Notes: generated by a model from the letters alone, not told the origin. A stretch of DNA of 64,000 nucleotides from 3107 sp965216225 (GCA_965216225.1 CBDCFF010000033.1:190265-254264); one strand, 5' to 3'; positions 17,299 to 26,403 are shown, counted from the first letter of the stretch. Made by a program: numbers and translations.

Positions 17299-17434
17299 TC
17301 CCCGCCCTTCCTGCCGTGCGCACCATTTGGCAACCCATGATCGTCATGAACACAAAGCGTCAGATTGCCCGCGCAGCGCGTGGCGTCAGGGGCACAGGAT
17401 GGCGCCGTTCCCCGGCGCGGAAAGGCCGTCACCG

Positions 17435-18445
17435 ATGACAAACGCACTCTCCCGGCTGCTCTCGTCGCGCGAATGGCTGCTTGCCGATGGCGCGACGGGA
17501 ACGACGCTGTTCAACATGGGTCTGAACTCCGGCGACGCGCCCGAGTTCTGGAACACTGTCGAACCTGCAAGGGTCAGGGCGCTTTACAAGGGCGCGACGG
17601 ATGCGGGCTGCGACCTCTTCCTCACCAACAGCTTCGGCGGCAATGCCGCGCGGCTCAGACTGCATGGCGCACAGAAACGTGTGGGCGAACTGAACCGCGC
17701 CGCCGCGGAACTTGCGCGGGGCATCGCGGATACCGCCGGGCGGCCCGTGGTCGTCGCAGGGTCTGTCGGACCGACCGGCGACATCATGGAGCCTGTGGGC
17801 ACACTCGGCCATTCCGAAGCTGTCGAGATTTTCCACGAACAGGCCGATGCCCTGAAAGCGGGCGGCGTCGATGTGCTCTGGGTCGAAACCATCTCGGCCA
17901 CCGAGGAATTCAAGGCGGCGGCAGAGGCGTTCGCACTGGCCGACATGCCGTGGTGCGGAACCATGAGCTTTGATTCCGCCGGGCGCACGATGATGGGCGT
18001 CACCGCCGCCAATCTGGTCGATCTGGCCGAAAGCCTGCCCAACAAACCGCTGGCCTTCGGCGCCAATTGCGGCGTCGGGGCGTCGGACCTTCTGCGCACG
18101 GTGCTGGGTTTCGTCGCGCAAGGCACCGAGCTTCCGGTCATTTCAAAGGGCAATGCCGGCATTCCGAAATATGTCGATGACCATATCCACTATGATGGCA
18201 CGCCGGAACTGATGGCCGATTACGCAGCGCTTGCCCGCAATTGCGGCGCGACCGTCATCGGCGGCTGCTGCGGCACAACCACGGAACACCTGCGCCGGAT
18301 GCGCTCGGCACTGGAAGAACGCGAAACCGGCCCGCGCCCGTCGCTGGAAGAAATTACCGCGTCCCTGGGCGCGTTCTCTTCGCTCTCCGACGGAACCGGC
18401 GACGACGCCCCGGCCCCCAGACGCGGCGGCCGCCGTCGCCGCTAG
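17435..18445 (+). CDS. Homocysteine S-methyltransferase (BHMT-like), probable split MetH module
   Basis: This is a 336-residue zinc-dependent homocysteine methyltransferase domain. The zinc cysteines are C212 (GANCG) and C278/C279 (GGCCGTT), and the N-terminal motif is LADGATGTTLFNMG. It is often annotated as betaine-homocysteine methyltransferase. A cobalamin-binding protein lies nearby at 20779, and I recall genetic evidence in related Roseobacter-group bacteria that such pairs replace MetH. It may therefore use methyl-corrinoid protein as donor. The ATG at 17435 is chosen by homology. Its TAG stop lies exactly at the edge of the IS630 insertion. The tail RRGGRRRR is low complexity. Confidence 0.85.
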   Translation: MTNALSRLLSSREWLLADGATGTTLFNMGLNSGDAPEFWNTVEPARVRALYKGATDAGCDLFLTNSFGGNAARLRLHGAQKRVGELNRAAAELARGIADTAGRPVVVAGSVGPTGDIMEPVGTLGHSEAVEIFHEQADALKAGGVDVLWVETISATEEFKAAAEAFALADMPWCGTMSFDSAGRTMMGVTAANLVDLAESLPNKPLAFGANCGVGASDLLRTVLGFVAQGTELPVISKGNAGIPKYVDDHIHYDGTPELMADYAALARNCGATVIGGCCGTTTEHLRRMRSALEERETGPRPSLEEITASLGAFSSLSDGTGDDAPAPRRGGRRRR

Positions 18446-19490
18446 AGTCCTTCACATTTTGACTGAAGCATAGCCTGTGTTTTCGAGGTAGTTTTGGCAT
18501 TCCTGTTGTGTGATTGATCCGACGAGGCGTCCAACGTATCGCCAGGCCTCTTCACTGGTTCGTTTCCGAGCCATCCGCATCCAGTGTTTGATCTTGGCGA
18601 ATGTCTGCTCGATCGGGTTCAGGTCTGGCGAGTATGGTGGCAGGAACCACACCCGCGCGCCTGCCGCCTTGATGGCATCGCGCACGGCTTTCGATTTATG
18701 GCAGCCGAGGTTGTCCATGATGACGATATCGCCGGGCTTCAGTGCAGGGACAAGCAGTTGATCGATATAGGCACGGAAGGACTGCCCGTTGATCGGGCCG
18801 TCAAAGACACAGGGCGCCGTCAATTGATCGCAGCGCAAGGCAGCAATGAACGTCATGGTGTTCCAGTGGCCATGGGGCGCAAAGCCGTGCAGGCGTTTGC
18901 CTTTTGGTCCCCAGCCGCGCAGCGGAGCCATGTTGGTCTTGATCCAGGTTTCATCAATGAAGACCAGCTTGCGCGGATCGAGTTGACGCATGACCCCCTT
19001 CCAGCGCTTTCGCCGGCGGGCCACATCGGCTCGGGCCCGCTCAAGGGCGAGCAGTGTTTTTTTTTGAAGCTCAGCCCCTCGCGGCGCATGAAGTGCCAGA
19101 CCGCATTGTGGGACACCTTGACGCCCCGCTTCGCCAGCATGTCTTTCAGACCATGCAGCGTCAGGTGCGGCGTGCGGTTGATCTGCTCCAGGATAAAATC
19201 ACGGTGGGGTTCAAGGATAATCCTGCGGTGGCCACCCATCTTGCCAGGCGCCACGCTGCCAGTCTCGCGATATCGCTGGCGCCACTTGATCACCGAAGAA
19301 ACAGCCACCGAGAAACGGGCAGCCACAACACGTGCCGTCTCGCCGGAAACAACAGCTGCTACTGCACGCTCCCGAAGATCATTCGAATAGGGTTTTACCA
19401 TGCATGCCGGCCTCCAGTCCCGGCACGCAGTTTGAATCACAATTCAACGAAAAACGGAATCCCGAGATTCAAACAAATGATGAACCGCTC
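18445..19490 (-). mobile_element. IS630-family element type I, copy A (intact, 1046 bp)
   Basis: The ends are inverted repeats, GAGTCCTTCACATTTTGAC on the left and GAGCGGTTCATCATTTG read inward from the right. They are flanked by duplicated TA (18443-18444 and 19491-19492). The restored target is CTAG. Two overlapping transposase frames lie on the minus strand. The same element recurs at 33740-37429 (interrupted) and 58594-58914 (truncated). Confidence 0.93.
18452..19401 (-). CDS. IS630 transposase, two frames joined by frameshift
   Basis: The first frame (start MVKPYSNDLRERAVAAV at 19401) holds the helix-turn-helix. The second (to 18452) holds the DDE catalytic core: FIDETW, VIMDNLGCHKS and PPYSPDLNPIEQ. 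The frames overlap at nine A residues on the coding strand (19057-19065), right after SFKKK, the usual kind of slippery site for programmed frameshifting in IS630 elements. The copy appears complete. Confidence 0.9.
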
Positions 19491-20536
19491 TAGGCCTCGA
19501 ACAGTTCCATCTGCACGCCGCCCGGACGCCGAAACAGATCGGTCCGCAGCGGCGGCAGACGCCCTGCGAATCCCAGCCGCCGGGCCGCCACGCGGAATCG
19601 CTGCTCAAGCATCCGCGCACAGGCCCCCTGCCCGCGCATCCTGTCGCCCCAGTCCGACCGGTAGTCGCGCCCGCCGTGCATCTCCCTGACCCGGTTCATG
19701 ACCTTCTTCGCCCGCTCCGGGAACGCCGCCGACAGCCAGTCCTGAAACAGCGGCGACACCTCCATGGGCAGGCGCAGCGCACTCCAGGCCGCCGCGACCG
19801 CCCCGGCGCGCCTGGCCGCGCTCAGAATCGCCTCCAGTTCATGATCGGTCAGGCCGGGGATCATCGGCGAGGCCATGACCCGCACCGGAATGCCGGCCTC
19901 CGACAGGCGGCGGATCACCGCAAGGCGGCGGTCCGGGCCAGGCACGCGCGGCTCCATCTTCCGGGCGACGGCCCGATCCAGCGTCGTGACAGAGACGCCG
20001 ACGCGCACCAGATCCAGCGCCGCCATCGGGGCCAGAATGTCCAGATCCCGCTCGATCAGCGCGCCCTTGGTCACAATCGCGACCGGGTGCCTGTACCGCG
20101 CCAGCAGCAAAACAACGCGGCGCATGATTTCATGTTCCTTCTCAATGGGTTGATAAGGGTCGGTATAGGTGCCGATGGCAATGGTCGCCGGTTTGTAGGA
20201 CGGTTTCGACAGCTCTTTTTCCAACACCTCGGGCAGGGTCGGCCGCGCGATCAGGCGGGACTCGAAATCAAGCCCCGGCGACAGTCCCAGCCAGGCGTGA
20301 CCGGGCCGGGCGTAACAGTAGATACAGCCATGCTCGCACCCGCGATAGGGATTGACCGACCGGTCAAACGGTAAATCCGGGGAACTGTTCCAGTTCAGCG
20401 CGCTGCGCGGCTCCTCCAGCCGCACCTCGGTTCGCAACACCGGCAACGGCGCGCCGTCACCAGGCCAGCCGTCATCCGCAGGCGCGGTCTCATACCGCTC
20501 ATACCGGTTCGCCGTCGCCCCGCGCCCGCGCGCCAC
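19490..20536 (-). CDS. PA0069-family radical SAM protein
   Basis: The protein carries the radical-SAM cluster motif CEHGCIYCYARP, preceded by SVNPYRGCEHG, and the family block RGRGATANRYERYE at its N-terminus. The TIM-barrel segments GTYTDPYQPIE and IVTKG follow. Members are of unknown function. The start is unclear. The family resemblance seems to begin at an ATA codon (20578, reading ISDHPDAPP); the nearest legal codon inside is GTG at 20536, and the frame is open to 20767. Its TAG stop shares the CTAG with the convergent methyltransferase gene and is preserved despite the IS630 insertion. Confidence 0.82.
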   Translation of the reverse strand: MARGRGATANRYERYETAPADDGWPGDGAPLPVLRTEVRLEEPRSALNWNSSPDLPFDRSVNPYRGCEHGCIYCYARPGHAWLGLSPGLDFESRLIARPTLPEVLEKELSKPSYKPATIAIGTYTDPYQPIEKEHEIMRRVVLLLARYRHPVAIVTKGALIERDLDILAPMAALDLVRVGVSVTTLDRAVARKMEPRVPGPDRRLAVIRRLSEAGIPVRVMASPMIPGLTDHELEAILSAARRAGAVAAAWSALRLPMEVSPLFQDWLSAAFPERAKKVMNRVREMHGGRDYRSDWGDRMRGQGACARMLEQRFRVAARRLGFAGRLPPLRTDLFRRPGGVQMELFEA

Positions 20537-20778
20537 GGACGAGATCGGATCGGGGGGTGCATCTGGATGATCGGATATGAGAACATATATAGAACATTCA
20601 TCCTCCAGACCGCAAGCAGGAATGAAAACACACCGGACTTTGCCCAATTCCGCTTTGGTTCCCGCAAATTCGTCGGTAGAAGGTGAATTGATGTCGCAAC
20701 CGGTCAAGTGCGTCTGCGGCAGAATGACAATTAGGGAAATGAGCCTGGTGCGGGGCGCCTGAGTCAAGGGAACATCGG

Positions 20779-21480
20779 ATGGCCGAAGAAGAAGACGACA
20801 TTGTCCTGTCCGAACTTGCGGATGACGAACTCGTGCCGCAGATGCACGATGACCTCTATGATGGTCTCAGGGAGGAAATCGAAGAGAGCGTCAACATTCT
20901 GCTGGCACGCGGGTGGGAGCCTTACAGGGTGCTGACCGAGGCGCTGGTCGCGGGCATGACCATCGTTGGCAAGGACTTCCGCGACGGCATTCTTTTCGTG
21001 CCGGAGGTTCTGCTGGCCGCCAATGCGATGAAAGGGGGCATGGCGATCCTGAAACCGCTGCTGATCGCAACCGGCGCGCCGCGCATGGGCAAGATGGTCA
21101 TCGGCACGGTAAAGGGCGACATCCACGACATCGGCAAGAACCTCGTTTCCATGATGATGGAAGGCGCGGGTTTCGAGGTCGTCGATCTGGGCATCAACAA
21201 CCCGGTGGAAAACTACCTGGAGGCGCTGGAGAACGAGGAACCGGACATTCTGGGCATGTCGGCGCTGCTGACCACCACCATGCCGTACATGAAAGTGGTG
21301 ATCGACACGCTGATCGCCAAAGGCAAGCGCGACGACTACATCATTCTGGTGGGCGGCGCGCCGCTGAACGAGGAATTCGGCAAGGCCATCGGCGCCGACG
21401 CCTATTGCCGGGACGCGGCGGTGGCGGTGGAAACCGCCAAAGACTTCATGAACCGCAAGCACAACGCGATGAGCGCCTGA
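20779..21480 (+). CDS. Corrinoid (cobalamin-binding) methyltransferase protein
   Basis: This 233-residue protein has a B12-binding domain pair: a helical cap (residues 20-95) and a Rossmann domain with the DxHxxG motif GDIHDIGKN. H116 is the lower cobalt ligand, and GMSALLTTTM and VGGAPLNEEF complete the cobalamin site. Such proteins are MtbC/MetH-middle-domain homologues that carry a methyl group between partner methyltransferases. Near the homocysteine methyltransferase at 17435, it is a candidate central piece of a split methionine synthase. The pterin-binding and reactivation partners are not in the window. Confidence 0.9.
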   Translation: MAEEEDDIVLSELADDELVPQMHDDLYDGLREEIEESVNILLARGWEPYRVLTEALVAGMTIVGKDFRDGILFVPEVLLAANAMKGGMAILKPLLIATGAPRMGKMVIGTVKGDIHDIGKNLVSMMMEGAGFEVVDLGINNPVENYLEALENEEPDILGMSALLTTTMPYMKVVIDTLIAKGKRDDYIILVGGAPLNEEFGKAIGADAYCRDAAVAVETAKDFMNRKHNAMSA

Positions 21481-21677
21481 TCGCGGCGGGGCGGGGCCGG
21501 GCCGGGCGGCGGGGCGAGGCAACGCCCATGCGCCGTCCGGGTTTCGGGCGGCGTCATCCTGTGCCCGAATGTGCCCGAATGTTTCCGCCACGCGCCGAAA
21601 GAAAATGAACCTTTCATTCAGTTTTGCCCGCTAGCAAGGGGACAAAGGCCACAATTCCCACCATTGCGGGGTCGGCG

Positions 21678-22733
21678 ATGCCCAGAGACACAACCTTCAA
21701 CGTCATCTACCTCGGCAATCTGTCCGACCTCGATACGGTCGAGGGCGACCTGAGGGTCGAAAACATCGACAGTCTTGTCGGGCAGACATTCGGCGACACC
21801 GGCGACCCGCTGCTCAACCACGCCGCGACCTGGAGTCTGGCAGGCGACACCAGCACCAACTACGAAACAAGCAATTCGCCACCCAGCCAGTTCTCGATTG
21901 ATGGCGGCCCGCCACAGACTTTCGACAGCGCCGCAAGATATGACGGAACGATAACCTATGTTGACGGCACGACCGTCAACGTGAATCTGGTCCTGGCGCA
22001 GGATGTGGATGGCAACACCTACCTGATACCCAAGGTCTCTGATGGAGCCAGCCAGCAAGCGCTCGAAGCCCATCCCATCCGGTCGATAACGCTGAACACC
22101 TCTGAGGAAATCCCTGATGGAAAACTGGCCACAAACCGGCAAACCTGGAACATTGCGCCATGCTTTGCCGCAGGCACACTGATCAGGACGGAGTGCGGAG
22201 AGCGCCCGATAGAGGAATTGCGGCCCGGCGATCTGATTCCCACCCTGACGAATGGCCTGCAACCCATTCGCTGGATCGGAAAACGGCGGGTTGCCGCGCA
22301 GGGCGGATTCGCGCCGGTGCTGTTTCGGGCAGGCGCGATCGGCAACCGGCGCGACCTGCGCGTGTCGCCACAGCACCGCATGATGCTGTCCGACTGGCGG
22401 GTCGAGCTGTACACCGGCGCGCCGGAGGCGCTGGTCGCCGCCAGACATCTGGTCAATGGCCGCAATATCGTCACCGATCCGGGGGGCGAGATCACCTATT
22501 TCCACATGCTGTTCGACCGCCATGAGATCATCCGGGCAGAGGGCTGTCTGTCAGAGAGCTTCTATCCCGGTCGGATGGGGCTGTCGGCGTTGCAAGAGGA
22601 GGCGCGCGCGGAATTGCTGGCCCTGTTTCCGCAACTGGCGTCGCCGGGACCGGGCCAATACGGCCCGACCGCGCGCCCCGTCCTCGACCGGCATGAGGCG
22701 CTGGTGTCGCTTCCGTCTCTCGCCACGTCGTGA
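21678..22733 (+). CDS. Hint-domain (Hedgehog/intein-like) protein
   Basis: The 351-residue protein has an N-terminal region of about 150 residues without recognisable motifs and a C-terminal Hint_2-type domain. The Hint block CFAAGTLIRTECGERPIEELRPGD begins with the cysteine typical of self-processing domains, and VSPQHRMML is the internal motif. Such proteins are abundant in Rhodobacteraceae and are thought to be secreted, often by type I systems. No classical signal peptide is visible. ATG 21678 is preferred to an upstream TTG. The function is unknown. Confidence 0.82.
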   Translation: MPRDTTFNVIYLGNLSDLDTVEGDLRVENIDSLVGQTFGDTGDPLLNHAATWSLAGDTSTNYETSNSPPSQFSIDGGPPQTFDSAARYDGTITYVDGTTVNVNLVLAQDVDGNTYLIPKVSDGASQQALEAHPIRSITLNTSEEIPDGKLATNRQTWNIAPCFAAGTLIRTECGERPIEELRPGDLIPTLTNGLQPIRWIGKRRVAAQGGFAPVLFRAGAIGNRRDLRVSPQHRMMLSDWRVELYTGAPEALVAARHLVNGRNIVTDPGGEITYFHMLFDRHEIIRAEGCLSESFYPGRMGLSALQEEARAELLALFPQLASPGPGQYGPTARPVLDRHEALVSLPSLATS

Positions 22734-22808
22734 GCCCCTTGCCATCCGTCAACGGACATCCCTATGTAGGTGACAGCGCCACAAACGGACGACAGACGGA
22801 CCAACGCG

Positions 22809-23483
22809 ATGAGCCAGCCGGATTCAGACCAGACACTGCCCGATAACGCCTGTCTGACCGGGAAAGACGCCGATCCGGCCACTGGCGACGGGCGCATCCT
22901 GCTGATCGCCTGCGGGGCGCTGGCGCGCGAAATTCTGGCCCTGAAAGACGCCAATGGCTGGCGTCACATGGATCTGACCTGCCTGCCCGCCAACTTCCAT
23001 CTCTACCCGGAAAAGATCATCCCGGCGGTTGAAAAGGCGGTGCTGAAACACCGCGACGCCTATCAGTCCATCTTCATCGTCTACGCCGATTGCGGCACCG
23101 GCGGGCAGTTGCAGGCGAAATGCGCCGAACTGGGGGTCGAGATGATCGCCGGCCCCCACTGCTATTCGTTCCTTGAAGGCAACGACGCCTTCGCCAAGCG
23201 CGCGGAAGACGAATTCAGCGCCTTCTACCTGACCGATTTCCTAGTCCGCCAGTTCGACGCTTTCGTCTGGAAACCCATGGGCCTCGACCGTCACCCGGAC
23301 CTGCGCGACATGCTCTTTGGCAACTACACGAAACTGGTCTATCAGGCCCAGACCGATGACCCGGCGCTGGACGCCAGGGCCGAAGACTGCGCCAGACGGC
23401 TGGGCCTCGCCTATGAGCGGCGCTTTACCGGCTACGGAGATCTGGAAACGGCGCTTTCAGGCAGGGCCAGTCTGACTTCGTGA
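22809..23483 (+). CDS. DUF1638 protein
   Basis: The 224-residue protein of the DUF1638 family starts at MSQPDSDQTLP. Conserved stretches are ILLIACGALAREI, LPANFHLYPEKI and VYADCGTGG. Cysteines and histidines in CGAL, DCGTGG and GPHCYSF could bind a metal. No biochemical role is established to my knowledge. It lies in the corrinoid/methyltransferase neighbourhood, separated by the Hint gene. An upstream ATG at 22770 is less likely. Confidence 0.82.
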   Translation: MSQPDSDQTLPDNACLTGKDADPATGDGRILLIACGALAREILALKDANGWRHMDLTCLPANFHLYPEKIIPAVEKAVLKHRDAYQSIFIVYADCGTGGQLQAKCAELGVEMIAGPHCYSFLEGNDAFAKRAEDEFSAFYLTDFLVRQFDAFVWKPMGLDRHPDLRDMLFGNYTKLVYQAQTDDPALDARAEDCARRLGLAYERRFTGYGDLETALSGRASLTS

Positions 23484-23578
23484 ACCGCGCCTTCGGCACA
23501 TGAACATTTCGCGTCCGGGCCACGCAGGCCCCCGGAGCATTCATGCCAAGGCGAAGAGTGAAGAGACCGGGCTTGGCC

Positions 23579-24031
23579 TCACCCGGCCGCCTTCTCCCCC
23601 GTCAGCGCCCTGATCCGCCCTACCATCGCGCGCAGACCGTTGGAGCGTTGCGAGGACAAATGCTCATCCAGTCCCAGACGCGCCAACTCTCCATGGGCAT
23701 CGACCCGCAGAACCTCCGCCACCGTCAACCCGTTGTAAAGCGCGCCCAGAATGGCGATCAGCCCGCGCACGATCATCGCGTCGCTGTCGCCCTGAAAACG
23801 AAAGACAGCCCCCTGCCCGCGGCCCTTTGTCTGCGGCAGAATCCAGACCTGACTCGCACAGCCATCGACCCTGGTGGCAGGCACCTGAAAGGCCGCATCC
23901 AGCCGGTCCATCGCGTTTCCCAGCTCGATCACATAACGATACCGATCTTCCCAATCATCGAGAAAATCGAAATTCTCCGCAATTTCCTCAAAGGCTTCGG
24001 TCGGCACGGCGGCTTCCTGTTCCTGTCGCAT
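23579..24031 (-). CDS. sufE: Cysteine desulfuration protein SufE
   Basis: SufE accepts sulfur from the desulfurase SufS on a cysteine and hands it to the SufBCD scaffold. The 150-residue protein has the sulfur-accepting C58 in RVDGCASQVW and the N-terminal signature AFEEIAENFDFLDDWEDRY. Start MRQEQEAAVP has an AGGTGG box. It stands apart from any suf operon in this window. Confidence 0.93.
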   Translation of the reverse strand: MRQEQEAAVPTEAFEEIAENFDFLDDWEDRYRYVIELGNAMDRLDAAFQVPATRVDGCASQVWILPQTKGRGQGAVFRFQGDSDAMIVRGLIAILGALYNGLTVAEVLRVDAHGELARLGLDEHLSSQRSNGLRAMVGRIRALTGEKAAG

Positions 24032-24136
24032 CTTCCACCTAAGACGGCGGGGGCCAAAGGTCCAGACCCGCAATCACGGGTTTTCAACCGCCCGTCTTTC
24101 CGCTAAGCGGGAAGAAAGCAGAAGAGGGAGCCGTAA

Positions 24137-24595
24137 ATGAAGACCCCAGTTCTCGTGCTCGCCCTGTCGGCCATGGCGCTAGGCGCCTGCGGGGAATCGC
24201 GCCTCAACCCGCTCAACTGGTTCGAACGCGCGCCCAAAGGGGAAGCCGTTGCCGCCCTGCCCGCACCGGACGCCTACGACCCCGACACACTGGTTGCACA
24301 GGTGATCGACCTGCAAATCGACCCCACCGCAGGCGGGGCCATCATCCGCGCGACCGGCCTGCCGCCCACCCAGGGTTACTGGGGCGCGGCGCTTGTGCCC
24401 GCCAATGGCGGCCTGCCGCAGGACGGGGTTCTCATCTATCTGTTCCGGATACAGAGGCTGCCGGGCCTTGAGCGCGCGGGCAACCGGCAGTCGCGCGAAG
24501 TCATCGCCGCCACCGGAATTTCCGGCATCGCGCTTCGGGACATCGCCGCGGTCCGTGTCATTGCTGCGACCAACACCCTGATCAGCCGGCGCTGA
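24137..24595 (+). CDS. Putative outer-membrane lipoprotein, unknown function
   Basis: The 152-residue protein begins with a lipoprotein signal peptide (MKTPVLVLALSAMALGAC), giving lipobox LGAC with the acylated cysteine at residue 18. The mature part (DLQIDPTAGGAIIRATG, TQGYWGAALVP) resembles a conserved but uncharacterised family of Rhodobacteraceae. It is a single gene that ends at a strong hairpin and is convergent with DUF4167. Confidence 0.72.
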   Translation: MKTPVLVLALSAMALGACGESRLNPLNWFERAPKGEAVAALPAPDAYDPDTLVAQVIDLQIDPTAGGAIIRATGLPPTQGYWGAALVPANGGLPQDGVLIYLFRIQRLPGLERAGNRQSREVIAATGISGIALRDIAAVRVIAATNTLISRR

Positions 24596-24603
24596 CATCG
24601 AAA

Positions 24604-24631
24604 CCCGGAGCCTCTGACCCAACGCTCCGGG
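24604..24631. terminator. Hairpin terminator between lipoprotein and DUF4167 genes
   Basis: CCCGGAGC (24604-24611) and GCTCCGGG (24624-24631) make a perfect 8-bp GC-rich stem with a 12-base loop, 8 bases after the lipoprotein stop. The following T-rich stretch (CCTTTCACTTT) is weak, so termination efficiency is uncertain. Confidence 0.6.
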
Positions 24632-24719
24632 GCTCATCCTTTCACTTTGCCGGAATGTTCCGGGTTCCGCGAAAGAGAGGCAGAGCCCCCCTGCCCTGCC
24701 GGAGACGCACAGAGGCCGC

Positions 24720-25268
24720 CTATTCGGCGGCTTCCGTGGCTCCGGGAAATTCCAGTGTCCGAGAGGTTTCCGGCGCTGTGGCCCCTGGCGCGGCTTCCGG
24801 GGCGCGGCTGCTGCGCGAGCGATTCGGCGCGGCGGTCGCCTCCGGGGTTTCGACCAACCCGCTATCGTCAGCGAAATTCTCGATCACCCCGGCCACGCTG
24901 GGTTGCGGCGCGCCTGCCGGATCGTCGGCGCGGCGGGTTCCTTCCCGCACGGTGCGATCCGTATCGCGGTGGGTCTGACGATCCCGCTGCTGGACCTCAT
25001 GCTCTGCCTTGCGGGCATCCGCCTCACGCTGCGCTTCGCCCAGAAGGCGGACGTAATGTTCGGCATGTTGCAGGAAATTCTCTGCCGCAACCCGATCATT
25101 GGCCAATTGCGCATCGCGGGTCAGTTGCTGATACTTGTCGATGACCTGTTGCGGCGTCCCGCGCACCTTTCCCTCTGGACCGGAACTGTCGAACACCCGG
25201 TTGATATTGTTGCCAGCGGAACGATTGCGGTTGGACTTGCCGCGTGATCTTGATTTCGGTGATCTCAT
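24720..25268 (-). CDS. DUF4167 protein
   Basis: The 182-residue, highly charged protein begins MRSPKSRSRGKSNRNRS and contains NRVFDSSGPEGKVRGTP and AAENFLQHAEHYVRLL, the defining DUF4167 block. The N-terminus is Arg/Ser/Asn rich and could bind nucleic acid. The C-terminal 90 residues are low-complexity Ala/Pro/Thr. The true start (25268) is set by the family. It lies downstream of prmC on the same strand, about 240 bases away. Confidence 0.82.
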   Translation of the reverse strand: MRSPKSRSRGKSNRNRSAGNNINRVFDSSGPEGKVRGTPQQVIDKYQQLTRDAQLANDRVAAENFLQHAEHYVRLLGEAQREADARKAEHEVQQRDRQTHRDTDRTVREGTRRADDPAGAPQPSVAGVIENFADDSGLVETPEATAAPNRSRSSRAPEAAPGATAPETSRTLEFPGATEAAE

Positions 25269-25507
25269 TTTGTGCTTCGTAAATACCTGGATAGCGCCGT
25301 TGCCTGTCCCCTGTATCGGCCTTCCTTCCGGCCTGGATGGGTTCAAGACAATGTGTGGCTTGTCTGTCAGCAAGACTGCAAATTGCGTCCGTCGCTGCCT
25401 GTGCCCCTGAATAAACATGACAGTCGCGGCAATACAAGGGAAAACTGCAAATTTTGCGCAGGTTTATGCGCAGCAGGTTCATTTTGTCGCGGATTTCAGG
25501 GGGGTAT

Positions 25508-26341
25508 TCATCGAACCTGCCCCGATACAAGGCGATTCCGGCCGTCCATATCCTTTGCGACGGACACCCGATCGAACCCGGAACCGGCGAACAGGGCGCT
25601 TACTGCTGCCCCCTGCGCCATGCCGATCTCGGCGATCAGCCAGCCCCCCGGCTCCAGAAACTCCCCGGCCCGGGCCACGATGGCGCGACAGGCGTCCAGC
25701 CCGTCGCCCCCGGTCGTCAGGGCGATGCCGGGTTCCCAGAGGGCAACCTCGGGGGAAAGCCCGTGCATTTCCGCAGCCGGAATATAGGGCGGATTCGACA
25801 CGATCAGATCAAAACGCCCCTTTACACCGGCAAACCAGTCGGACAGGACAAACTGCGCCCGGTCGGCGATGGCATGTCTTTGCGCATTCGCCCGCGCCAC
25901 CTTCAGCGCGGCGTCAGAGACATCGACACCCACCCCGGTCGCCCGGGGCATCTCGGCCAGACATGTGACAAGGATCGCGCCACTGCCGGTTCCCAGATCC
26001 AGAATCCTGCGCCCGCCCTTCGCCCGCGCCGCCTCGACCAGCAATTCGGTTTCGGGCCGCGGGTCGAGCACGTCCGGAGTCACCGCGAATTTCCGCCCGT
26101 AAAACGCGCGCCGCCCGGTGATTTGCGAAACCGGCTGCCGCTGCGCCCGGCGGCGAATCGCCTTGCCAAAGATGACGCAGGCCGCTTGCGGCATCCCCTC
26201 GGGCAATATCAGGGCCAGCCGTGTGCGCTCCACCCCCATCGCATGGGCAAGCAGATGCCGGGCGTCGCGCGCGGGATCGGGCACGCCAGCCTGCCGCAGC
26301 CGCCGGGTGGCCGCAATCAGCGCCGCCCGCGCGGTCATCAT
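25508..26341 (-). CDS. prmC: Peptide chain release factor N5-glutamine methyltransferase
   Basis: PrmC methylates the glutamine of the GGQ motif in release factors using S-adenosylmethionine. The 277-residue protein has the SAM motif ILDLGTGSGAILVTCL and the catalytic NPPY in IVSNPPYIPAAEM. It directly follows prfA, its substrate gene. The start MMTARAALIA lies within a 41-bp tandem duplication that separates it from the prfA stop. Confidence 0.95.
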   Translation of the reverse strand: MMTARAALIAATRRLRQAGVPDPARDARHLLAHAMGVERTRLALILPEGMPQAACVIFGKAIRRRAQRQPVSQITGRRAFYGRKFAVTPDVLDPRPETELLVEAARAKGGRRILDLGTGSGAILVTCLAEMPRATGVGVDVSDAALKVARANAQRHAIADRAQFVLSDWFAGVKGRFDLIVSNPPYIPAAEMHGLSPEVALWEPGIALTTGGDGLDACRAIVARAGEFLEPGGWLIAEIGMAQGAAVSALFAGSGFDRVSVAKDMDGRNRLVSGQVR

Positions 26342-26403
26342 TGGTTCATCCCGGCCATCCTCGCCGCCCGCGCGGTCATCATTGGTTCATCCCGGCCATC
26401 CTC
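26322..26403. repeat. Tandem 41-bp duplication at the prfA-prmC junction
   Basis: The 41 bases at 26322-26362 are repeated exactly at 26363-26403. The unit contains the prfA C-terminal codons, its stop, and the first codons of prmC. One unit alone would give the overlapping junction CAATGATGA, coupling stop and start. The duplication moves the prfA stop 38 bases from the prmC start. Confidence 0.93.

Noticed and set aside
17299..17434. Possible SAM or SAH riboswitch before the homocysteine methyltransferase gene
   Set aside because: I looked for the SAM-II, SAM/SAH and SAH core sequences known from this family and found no convincing match; a covariance-model search would be needed to revive it.
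20600..20778. Possible riboswitch before the corrinoid gene
   Set aside because: No cobalamin-box-like or SAM-type core was recognised; the region is short and overlaps the divergent radical SAM start.
23515..23535. Hairpin between DUF1638 and sufE as terminator
   Set aside because: A bulged GC-rich stem is present, but there is no U-tract on either strand and the pairing is imperfect, so it was not listed as a feature.
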